64,000 bases of DNA from the NCBI GenBank assembly GCA_023265625.1, contig JAHFST010000012.1:45166-109165 (forward strand), read 5' to 3'. The translations under genes were made by a program, and so were the position numbers. The notes beneath the pieces were generated by a model. The model saw nothing but the letters and a program-made list of their open reading frames with translations. It made no database searches and had not been told where the DNA came from. This DNA is from Deltaproteobacteria bacterium. Lineage in GTDB: Bacteria; UBA10199; JACPAL01; JAHFST01. This document shows positions 54,365-61,370 of the stretch, piece by piece; position 1 is the stretch's first letter, and each line of letters opens with the position of its first letter.

Positions 54365-56482
54365 TCACTCATTCCTAGGTCGAAAACTGACCAAACACAC
54401 ATCGCCTCGCTTCGTCGTCGTGCCGGGAACGGGCCGCTGCTCAAAGGCCAACCCGGAGCCCTCTAACTTGGCCATCAAACCATTTTGTTCCAAACGCCGT
54501 AAAACTTGCCGCATCGAAAGTCCTGACAAATCGGGAACAACGGAATTCGCCGAGACGGACCCGGTCGCAACATGCGGCAACACCGCTCGCGGCTCCTCGA
54601 CGGGGGCTTTTTGTCTGAGCAAATCGGACGCCTGTAAAGACAAGGCAGCCCTTGTCCCTGCCTCCTTGGCTAGACCAAGCGCCTGTTCAACTCCCGTGGG
54701 CATCACACTCGCCTCTAAGATGGGAGAGACGCGCTTTTGCGGCAAACCAGGCCCATCCGTTGGGGACACGCCAAGTTCCCGCAAGGCCTCCCAAGCGATT
54801 TTTCGAAAGGCCGGGGCCGCCACCGCTCCCCCATAAATCTGCCCCTGGGGCTCGTCAACCGTCACCAAGATGGTGAGTCGGGGTTGATCCGCCGGAATAA
54901 ATCCCACAAACGAACTCATAAACTTGCCATGGTTGTAGTGCCCGTTTTCAATTTTTTGGGCCGTCCCCGTCTTGCCCGCCACAGAATATCCCGGCAAACT
55001 CGCCTTGGTCCCAGTCCCGCCCTCTTCCGTCACACCCTTCATCATTGCGCGTAATTGTCGCGCCGTCCCTTCCGAAATGACTCGCTTAATGGGCGTCGGC
55101 TCGGCCTCCCAAACCGGTTGGTTATTGGCATCTGAAATTTTCGACACCAGGTAGGGCTTCATCCGTACCCCCCCGGCCGCGATCGTGGAAAATGCGGAGG
55201 CGATCTGCAAAGGGGTCACACCGATCCCTTGCCCAAAAGCAATATTGGCAAAATCAATCTCTTGCCAGCCGCCCACGGGCCGCACGAGCCCGGTCGCCTC
55301 ACCGGGATAGTCAATCCCCATCCGCTTGCCAAACCCAAAGTCTTGGATAACGCGCGCAAACACCTGTTTGCCAATTTTTTGCGCCACCTTATAGGTGCCG
55401 ATGTTGGAGGAAAACTTCAGGATCTCCCGCAGCGAAAGCACCCCATAGCGTTCATGATCGTGAATGGCATTGCTGCCGATCTTATAAATACCCTGTTCAC
55501 AAAAGAATTTATCATCGGGTTTTACCAAACCGCTTTCCAGCGCCGCCGCCGATAGCACCACCTTAAATATCGAGCCCGGCTCAAAGCTGTCCGTCACCGC
55601 CTTGTTCTTCCACAGCGCAAGATCATAATCACCATACTGGTTTGGATTGAAATGAGGATAAGACGCCATCGCCAGGATGGCCCCGGTGCGAGGGTCCATC
55701 ACCACCGAGGTGCAGGTCTTGGCCTGATAGGTCTTGCAAGTTTCCTCCAAAGTGGTCTCAACCGCATACTGAATACCCTTGTGCAAGGTGAGATACAGAT
55801 GGGAGACGTCTTCTTGCAAATCAACACTCTCATCCGTTTGCAAGGTCTTGCCGCGGGCGTCCCGAAAGGCCAGCCCCTTATCCGCATCCCCTCGCAAATA
55901 ATCCTCGTAGTAGAGCTCCACCCCGCCCAACCCTTCGCCATCACGCCCTACCGCCCCAAGAATTTGGCTGGCCAATTCCCTGTTTGGATAAAAACGCTTG
56001 GCCTCCTTAACTAATTCCAATCCTTCAATCGGATCCTTGCGCAACATTTGCGACTCAGCCGGGCTCAAACCGCGCTTGACCCAAAGATATTTCTTATTGG
56101 AACTCACCTTCTCTGAAATTTCCGACTTGGATAGGGAAATCACCTTGTCCAGTTTCTCAATAAACGAGGCCTGATCTTTGACTCTATTCGGACGCAAGGC
56201 CAACGAATCGGTGGGGACAGTCACCGCCAGGGCCTCCCCTCGAATGTCATAGATATTTCCGCGGGGGGCGGCCCGATCCAAACGTGTCGTATATTGGTTT
56301 TTCGTCAATTTTTCCAAACGCTGATCGGCCATCACATGGAGATGAAACGAACGGTAGTAGAGGACCGCAAAGGCAACCGCAAAAAAGGCCAACAACACAC
56401 CAAAACGCTCGCGAGAGAACGACTCCCCCCCCGCGGCTGAAAATATCCGCTTTTTTCGCTCGTGATGATTCCCCTTAGTCAT
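54365..56482 (-). CDS. ftsI: septal transpeptidase FtsI (PBP3) with C-terminal PASTA domain
   Basis: About 705 residues from ATG 56482 (MTKGNHHERKK); a GTG start at 56521 is possible but lacks a ribosome binding site. One membrane helix (FGVLLAFFAVAFAVLYY), the PBP dimerisation region, then the penicillin-binding core: SxxK as SIFK, SxN as SSN and KTG as GKTGTAQK. The last 60 residues form a PASTA-like domain (VVPDLSGLSMRQVLRRLEQNGL...), which E. coli FtsI lacks but Gram-positive and some delta-type PBPs have. A linker of about 60 residues precedes it. Overlaps ftsL. Confidence 0.95.
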   Translation of the reverse strand: MTKGNHHERKKRIFSAAGGESFSRERFGVLLAFFAVAFAVLYYRSFHLHVMADQRLEKLTKNQYTTRLDRAAPRGNIYDIRGEALAVTVPTDSLALRPNRVKDQASFIEKLDKVISLSKSEISEKVSSNKKYLWVKRGLSPAESQMLRKDPIEGLELVKEAKRFYPNRELASQILGAVGRDGEGLGGVELYYEDYLRGDADKGLAFRDARGKTLQTDESVDLQEDVSHLYLTLHKGIQYAVETTLEETCKTYQAKTCTSVVMDPRTGAILAMASYPHFNPNQYGDYDLALWKNKAVTDSFEPGSIFKVVLSAAALESGLVKPDDKFFCEQGIYKIGSNAIHDHERYGVLSLREILKFSSNIGTYKVAQKIGKQVFARVIQDFGFGKRMGIDYPGEATGLVRPVGGWQEIDFANIAFGQGIGVTPLQIASAFSTIAAGGVRMKPYLVSKISDANNQPVWEAEPTPIKRVISEGTARQLRAMMKGVTEEGGTGTKASLPGYSVAGKTGTAQKIENGHYNHGKFMSSFVGFIPADQPRLTILVTVDEPQGQIYGGAVAAPAFRKIAWEALRELGVSPTDGPGLPQKRVSPILEASVMPTGVEQALGLAKEAGTRAALSLQASDLLRQKAPVEEPRAVLPHVATGSVSANSVVPDLSGLSMRQVLRRLEQNGLMAKLEGSGLAFEQRPVPGTTTKRGDVCLVSFRPRNE

Positions 56483-56897
56483 GGCCTCCCAATTCCCCGG
56501 CACCGCTTTCACCTCTTTCACGGCGTGACAAGATGACCACCTGACGTTCCAATGGTTTGCTCAAACCCAATTGGGCGGCTTTTTGTTCCAACATCTGCGG
56601 CGATTTCAAGGTCGCCACCTCCACCTGCAAAGAATGTTGAATCTCCTTTAACTTTTCCCCCTCCTCCGTCTGTCGCCTCAAGCGATATCCCGTCTCGGTC
56701 ACCTGCACTCGGGTCGTCACATAAAAAAGGGCAAAGACAAAAAATATCGCCACATAACACAGCACCTCTTTGACCCAGGCGCGCTGCCTCAAGTTGGTCA
56801 GGCCCTGATATCCTTGACGGCGAATGCGGGTATTGCTCAAATCAAAATAGGAAATCGCGCGTTTTGGATGTCTGCCTGATCGTGCGATCGCATTCAT
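56475..56897 (-). CDS. ftsL: cell division protein FtsL-like
   Basis: 140 residues from ATG 56897, which overlaps the rsmH stop as ATGA; the open frame extends 101 codons upstream, but only as the shadow of rsmH. A basic N-terminus, one membrane helix (VLCYVAIFFVFALFYVTTRV) and a periplasmic coiled coil with leucines (EEGEKLKEIQHSLQVEVATLKSPQMLEQKAAQLGL). The position between rsmH and ftsI identifies it as FtsL, partner of FtsQ and FtsB/DivIC; the sequence itself is poorly conserved. Confidence 0.85.
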   Translation of the reverse strand: MNAIARSGRHPKRAISYFDLSNTRIRRQGYQGLTNLRQRAWVKEVLCYVAIFFVFALFYVTTRVQVTETGYRLRRQTEEGEKLKEIQHSLQVEVATLKSPQMLEQKAAQLGLSKPLERQVVILSRRERGESGAGELGGHD

Positions 56898-57787
56898 AGT
56901 CGCTCCGCCACTCTGAGCTTGGCCGACCTCGACCGTGGATTCTCCTGCTGCTCTTGCTCGGAAGGGATCAGGGGCCTTTTGACCACGAGACTCACCACGC
57001 CTCGCTTGGCCTGATCGCGAAACGTGTGCTTGACCAAACGGTCTTCTAGCGAATGATACGAGATCACCACCACGCGACCTTGTGGATTTAGCATATCCGG
57101 ATAAGAGGCCAAAAAGTCTTTCAGATGATCCAGTTCCTGATTGACCGCAATACGCAGGGCCTGAAAAGTGCGCGTGGCCGGATGAATACGGCCACGCCAT
57201 GCATGGCCTCGGCTGGGGACAGCGCGGGCAACAATATCGGCCAACTCAGTTGTCATCGTAATTCTCCCTTGGGACCGCTGCTTGACAATCGTACGCGCAA
57301 TTCTACGGGCAAAACGCTCCTCACCCCAAAGATAGATCAAATCGGCCAACTCTTGCTCCGACCGATCATTCACCAAATCCTCTGCCGTTAATTCTTGTTC
57401 CGGGTCCATGCGCATGTCGAGCCGGGCCGGCTTGGAGAACGAAAAACCACGCTCCCCTTGATCCAACTGGAGCGACGAGAGACCCAAATCAAGCACCACG
57501 CCATCCACTTTTTCTAATCCCAAAACATCAAGATGCCGCTTGAGATCCGCATAATTCCCGTGACAAAAATCAACCCGACGATCCGACCCCTGCAAACGCT
57601 CCTTGGCCAAGGCAAGAATCTGCGCATCCCGATCCACGCCGATCAGGCGCCCTCCCCCATGAAGGCGCCCCAAGATAGCCTCCGCATGGCCCCCGCTTCC
57701 CATCGTCCCGTCCACGTAGGCCCCCTCTGGCCGGATGGAGAGATGAGTCAAAACCTCTTCAACAAGAACCGGCCGGTGTGGATACAT
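56894..57787 (-). CDS. rsmH: 16S rRNA (cytosine-1402-N4)-methyltransferase
   Basis: Methylates C1402 in the ribosomal decoding centre. 297 residues from ATG 57787, just inside the end of the STAS gene. Motifs: HRPVLVEEVLTHL, the SAM loop VDGTMGSGGHAEAIL, LDLGLSSLQLDQGERGFSF and the C-terminal NPRSRSAKLRVAERL. In most bacteria it directly follows mraZ; here a STAS gene stands between. Confidence 0.96.
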   Translation of the reverse strand: MYPHRPVLVEEVLTHLSIRPEGAYVDGTMGSGGHAEAILGRLHGGGRLIGVDRDAQILALAKERLQGSDRRVDFCHGNYADLKRHLDVLGLEKVDGVVLDLGLSSLQLDQGERGFSFSKPARLDMRMDPEQELTAEDLVNDRSEQELADLIYLWGEERFARRIARTIVKQRSQGRITMTTELADIVARAVPSRGHAWRGRIHPATRTFQALRIAVNQELDHLKDFLASYPDMLNPQGRVVVISYHSLEDRLVKHTFRDQAKRGVVSLVVKRPLIPSEQEQQENPRSRSAKLRVAERL

Positions 57788-58109
57788 CAAAGCTCAAGAT
57801 CGCTTCCGCGACCGAATCATACGTTTCAAATTTATCATGAACCCCGGCGACCTCTAACAAACGCTGATGATAGGCATTCACCTGAGCCAGCTTGATCCCG
57901 CCATTGGAGAGACGGGAGAGTACGGCCACCTGAAGCAGTTCCGGCAAGATGCGATAATGAATATGTTCGACATCCCCCAAATCGAGGACGATCTTGACCC
58001 ACTGACGCTCCACCAACTGGGTAATTTTGTGCAGGAGCTGTCCACCCTCAAACCGACCTAGCTCTCCCATGGGATTCAGAATCGAGACATCCATCGCGTG
58101 GCTATACAT
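57759..58109 (-). CDS. STAS-domain protein inserted between mraZ and rsmH
   Basis: 116 residues forming one STAS domain (anti-sigma-factor-antagonist fold): VSILNPMGELGRFEGG..., KIVLDLGDVEHIHYRILPELLQVAVLSRLSNGG..., YDSVAEAILSF. At the position where SpoIIAA-like proteins carry the phosphorylated Ser (DxSG) this one has IHYRI, so classical Ser phosphorylation is unlikely. It overlaps rsmH by 29 bases and lies 35 bases after mraZ, so it is made with the division operon. The partner is unknown: an anti-sigma kinase, a membrane protein or a division factor are all possible. Confidence 0.8.
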   Translation of the reverse strand: MYSHAMDVSILNPMGELGRFEGGQLLHKITQLVERQWVKIVLDLGDVEHIHYRILPELLQVAVLSRLSNGGIKLAQVNAYHQRLLEVAGVHDKFETYDSVAEAILSFDVSTPAGSC

Positions 58110-58144
58110 AGAGAACCTCCTTAGAGAACCTTTCGCTCATCTGT

Positions 58145-58591
58145 TTACAGTCCAAGGTTAGCAAGCTGATCTCCCATATTGCTGGCAATATCTTTCTCGG
58201 CTTGCTCGGCCACCTTCTGCCATCTCTCCTTTGACCAGATTTCAATACGATTGGTCATCCCGACCAACACAACATCTTTGGTAATCGCCCCATAATTGCG
58301 CAGTGTGGTGGGAACGACGATGCGACCATTCGGGTCCAGGGGACATTCCGCGGCCGCCGAGACAAAAAAACGCTGCAATGCCTTCACTTCGGGCTTCATC
58401 TGCGGGAGGGCGGCGATCTTGTCTTCGACCTTGTTCCACTCCTTGACGGGGTAGGCCCACAAACATTGATCCAGGTTCGTGACGATTAATTTTTCTTCTT
58501 TGTAGTGATCACTCAGGAGCTCACGAAAATGAGCGGGGATGGAAAGTCGGCCCTTTTGATCGATAGTATGTTCGTAACGGCCTCGAAACAT
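58145..58591 (-). CDS. mraZ: transcriptional regulator MraZ
   Basis: 148 residues with two AbrB-like swapped-hairpin repeats: RGRYEHTIDQKGRLSIPAHF and CPLDPNGRIVVPTTLR. MraZ binds TGGGN-type direct repeats in front of its own operon and represses it. Three such repeats at exact 10-base spacing occur 117-141 bases upstream. First gene of the 17-gene division cluster. A GC-rich hairpin lies in its probable leader. Confidence 0.96.
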   Translation of the reverse strand: MFRGRYEHTIDQKGRLSIPAHFRELLSDHYKEEKLIVTNLDQCLWAYPVKEWNKVEDKIAALPQMKPEVKALQRFFVSAAAECPLDPNGRIVVPTTLRNYGAITKDVVLVGMTNRIEIWSKERWQKVAEQAEKDIASNMGDQLANLGL

Positions 58592-58636
58592 GGTTATTAT
58601 CCCTCACCAGACCTTGGATCCTCCGACCTATGCCCT

Positions 58637-58671
58637 TTGGGGGTGGCCCCCTCAATGGGAACCACCCCCAA
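58637..58671 (-). promoter_or_regulatory. GC-rich hairpin in the probable mraZ leader
   Basis: TTGGGGGTGG (58637-58646) pairs perfectly with CCACCCCCAA (58662-58671) around a 15-base loop, 46 to 80 bases before the mraZ ATG. No run of U follows on either strand, so it is not a simple intrinsic terminator. It could slow translation, protect the mRNA 5' end or form DNA structure. Confidence 0.5.
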
Positions 58672-58707
58672 CTTTTGCCCCCAGCAAGCCCTCTTTATCC
58701 CTCAAAA

Positions 58708-58732
58708 TGGGATATTGTGGGATGATATGGGC
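58708..58732. promoter_or_regulatory. three TGGGN boxes, putative MraZ operator
   Basis: TGGGA at 58708, TGGGA at 58718 and TGGGC at 58728, each separated by exactly five bases. This is the spacing reported for the E. coli MraZ binding site (three TGGGN with five-base spacers). It lies upstream of mraZ; here the boxes read in this orientation on the strand opposite to the gene. Confidence 0.7.
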
Positions 58733-58865
58733 GAGGCCAAAAAATGTCAATCGCTTTTGTGGTTAATTAATTAAAATTTGAGGGGTTTTTGAGCCTTTCT
58801 GAGTTGCATAAAAACACTCGGTAGGCAACTCAAGGGGACCCATCTGCCGAAAATAAGAAGGACTT

Positions 58866-59921
58866 ATGAGAGTTACCATTAATGGAAAAGATCCTGGATG
58901 GGCCATGCAAGGACTGCTGCAACGCCTGCTTCGCTCTGATCCCAACCAGAAACTACAAAACGGTGACACCGATATCACCGAGGCTGAGGCTCGAGCCTTA
59001 CTCGACCAAGACTCTGATCAAGACATCGATGAGCAGGACTTACAAAAGATCAATCAGGGTTTTACGACACAAAACGAACAGATGGCTGCTGCCGACCTGG
59101 CGACACTTGCGGAAACCTTTCAACGGTCTTTTCCGAAGACCATTCCTTCCATGGCTTCTTCACTGTTTCAATCTCGAGCAAACTTCATCCAGGCTCAGCG
59201 GCAACCACCCGTAATAAAATTTGAAACCCAAAAATCGTTGGCCATGGCTAGTTTTCGGGGTGTCAGGGACACTAACGGCTGCATTTGCCCAAATGAGGCC
59301 CCACAAGGGACTCTCTTTGTCAGAAGACGATCATTCAATCAACGCACGATTTTACACGAACTGACCCACCAACGTTGGGATCGGATGGACCCCGATACCA
59401 AACAAAAGGTCATCGATGCCTTTCAAAAACATTACTCGATGGAAGAATGCAAAAAATACCTGCTGCACTTCCCAAGCTATAAAAAAAGATACGAAGCCAT
59501 ACTGGCACAAAATGGACAAGGGGCCGCAGATGCCCAAGTGATGGATGAGTGTGTGGCCTACATGATGCAATTCTCCACCATTCCTCCCACCAGACAACCC
59601 CTCGTAAATGAACCGCCCCCAGAGAAAATGGCAGGCTTGTTAAGAATATATGGTTCGGAGAAAAAAGTGCGGGAGCACTTCGCAGAGATTGGGCAACCAT
59701 GGCATCCCGCCAAGACGAAAGAGGATGTGGACTGGCTTCTCACAAATCGACCTGACATGAAAAATGACGATTTTACGGCCATTGATTTAAGAGTTTCTGG
59801 GTTAGAAATGAAAGCCGAGTTCTATCAGGTCGCCAAAGAGGCTGGCCTGGTCGTATCGGTGGCGGATACAGATGCGGTCATTGCTATCGCACGCCAGACA
59901 ATCACCCAAAAAAAATTATAA
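58866..59921 (+). CDS. putative zinc-protease-like protein with N-terminal EF-hand
   Basis: 351 residues, no signal peptide. Residues 47-58 (DQDSDQDIDEQD) form a calcium-binding EF-hand-type loop. HELTH at 164-168 is a zinc-binding HExxH motif; Glu228 in MDECVAYMM could be the third ligand, 60 residues on, as in gluzincin-like families. The rest is unrecognised (FRGVRDTNGCICPNEAPQGTLFVRR before the motif). Peptidase activity is plausible but unproven; no family is named. An AAGGA ribosome binding site precedes ATG. It is divergent from mraZ across the division promoter and is followed by a DUF4143 ATPase. Confidence 0.65.
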   Translation: MRVTINGKDPGWAMQGLLQRLLRSDPNQKLQNGDTDITEAEARALLDQDSDQDIDEQDLQKINQGFTTQNEQMAAADLATLAETFQRSFPKTIPSMASSLFQSRANFIQAQRQPPVIKFETQKSLAMASFRGVRDTNGCICPNEAPQGTLFVRRRSFNQRTILHELTHQRWDRMDPDTKQKVIDAFQKHYSMEECKKYLLHFPSYKKRYEAILAQNGQGAADAQVMDECVAYMMQFSTIPPTRQPLVNEPPPEKMAGLLRIYGSEKKVREHFAEIGQPWHPAKTKEDVDWLLTNRPDMKNDDFTAIDLRVSGLEMKAEFYQVAKEAGLVVSVADTDAVIAIARQTITQKKL

Positions 59922-59984
59922 AATCCCTATAGTTTAATACATATATATATTGAAATTGCCTATAAAATTTGTCATATTAGCAAA

Positions 59985-61340
59985 ATGATACCCCGCAACT
60001 TAATACAAGACTTAGAAAATTGGAAAAAATCCACCGCTCGAAAACCCCTGGTCCTGCGCGGGGCGAGGCAGACAGGGAAGACGACACTGATTAAGCTCTT
60101 CTCACAAGGGTTTGCCAACACTGTGACCCTCAACATGGAACACACCAATGATCGTCGGTTTTGGCAGGGAGACCCTTCTCTGCAACAAATCTTGCGGGAC
60201 ATTGAACTCGCCAAAGGGGTCAAAATCGAGGCGGGCAAGACCCTGCTCTTTATCGACGAAATACAATTCGAACCCAAGGCGATCGCCTCGCTCCGGTATT
60301 TTTGCGAGGGGCTTCCCGACTTGCACGTCATCGCCACCGGCTCGCTCATGGAGCTGGCCCTCCGCCAAACCAGTTTTTCTTTTCCGGTCGGGCGCGTCTC
60401 CTTTCTCTATCTCTACCCGCTCCGTTTTGACGAATTCCTAACCGCCGTCGCCCCCGCCAACCTGGTGGCAGAAATTCATTCCCTCACCTGGAAATCGCAA
60501 CTCTCCGATTCCCTCCATGCCCTGATGAAAGACTTTTTTTACGACTACCTCTTTGTGGGAGGGATGCCGGAGGTGGTCGCACGCTACCAAGACTCCAAAA
60601 ATTTATTGGAATTGATCTCTATCAAGGAAGGGCTCCTGACCTCCTTCGAGGAGGATGTCCCAAAATATGCGCGCTCCTCTCGGATTGAAACGCTGCAATT
60701 CCTCATTCAACAAGCCCCGCTCTTTGCGGGACAAAGGATTCAATATGCCAATTTTGCTGATTCTGGCCTGCAAAGTCGCGAGATGAAACAGGCCTTTGAA
60801 ATCTTAGAGTTGGCGATGCTGATCCAAAGGGTCCCGGGCAGTTACCAAAATACCCTTCCCTTACAACCGTCGTTTCGGGTCAGCCCCAAACTCCTTCACC
60901 TCGATGTAGGGCTTGTCTCCCACCGCCTGTCGGTTGATCAAAGGAATTTAAAATCCGGTGACTTGAACGATTTGTTTCGTGGGAGCATCGCAGAACAAGT
61001 GGTCGGTCAAGAGCTCTTGGCCATTGGCTCCCTGCGCAGGGCCGTCCCTTGTTTTTGGTACCGCAACCAACCTGGCTCCACGGCCGAGGTGGACTTCGTC
61101 ATCCCTATTAACGGCAAAGTGATCCCGATTGAAGTCAAGTCAGGCCAAACGGGTCGGCTCCGCTCCCTACTGCAATTTATGGAAGCGGCCCCGCATCCTT
61201 ATGCCGTCAGAATCTACCTGGGACCACTACGCTGTGACGACCTCACCACCCCGTCCGGCAAAAAATTTCAGCTTCTCTCGATACCTCACTATTTGATTTC
61301 GGAATTGTCTCGCATTTTAGAGGCATGGGTGGCGACGTAG
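59985..61340 (+). CDS. AAA_14/DUF4143 ATPase, copy 3
   Basis: 451 residues. Walker A GARQTGKTTLI, Walker B LLFIDEIQ, SFPVGRVSFLYLYPLRFDEFL and the C-terminal EVDFVIPINGKVIPIEVKSGQTGR with the PD-(D/E)XK-like Glu-Val-Lys. It is a third divergent member in the window, on the other strand and 22 kb from the first two. The upstream 60 bases are AT-rich (ATACATATATATAT) as in the other copies. The stop codon TAG is provided by the beginning of a palindromic element. Function not established. Confidence 0.9.
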   Translation: MIPRNLIQDLENWKKSTARKPLVLRGARQTGKTTLIKLFSQGFANTVTLNMEHTNDRRFWQGDPSLQQILRDIELAKGVKIEAGKTLLFIDEIQFEPKAIASLRYFCEGLPDLHVIATGSLMELALRQTSFSFPVGRVSFLYLYPLRFDEFLTAVAPANLVAEIHSLTWKSQLSDSLHALMKDFFYDYLFVGGMPEVVARYQDSKNLLELISIKEGLLTSFEEDVPKYARSSRIETLQFLIQQAPLFAGQRIQYANFADSGLQSREMKQAFEILELAMLIQRVPGSYQNTLPLQPSFRVSPKLLHLDVGLVSHRLSVDQRNLKSGDLNDLFRGSIAEQVVGQELLAIGSLRRAVPCFWYRNQPGSTAEVDFVIPINGKVIPIEVKSGQTGRLRSLLQFMEAAPHPYAVRIYLGPLRCDDLTTPSGKKFQLLSIPHYLISELSRILEAWVAT

Positions 61341-61364
61341 GGGTTCAAAATTTTGAACCCCTAT
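61337..61364. repeat. 28-bp palindrome at the 3' end of DUF4143 copy 3
   Basis: Same sequence as the copy inside acs (31736) apart from the last base. Bases 61338-61340 are the TAG stop of the ATPase. It lies between two convergent genes and could also act as a bidirectional transcript end, though no U-run follows. Confidence 0.88.
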
Positions 61365-61370
61365 AAGACA

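Noticed and set aside
56898..57200. N-terminal 101-codon extension of the ftsL frame
   Set aside because: It lies entirely within rsmH in another frame, and ATG 56897 with the ATGA overlap gives a typical FtsL.
58637..58671. Hairpin upstream of mraZ as an intrinsic terminator
   Set aside because: No T-run follows the stem on either strand.
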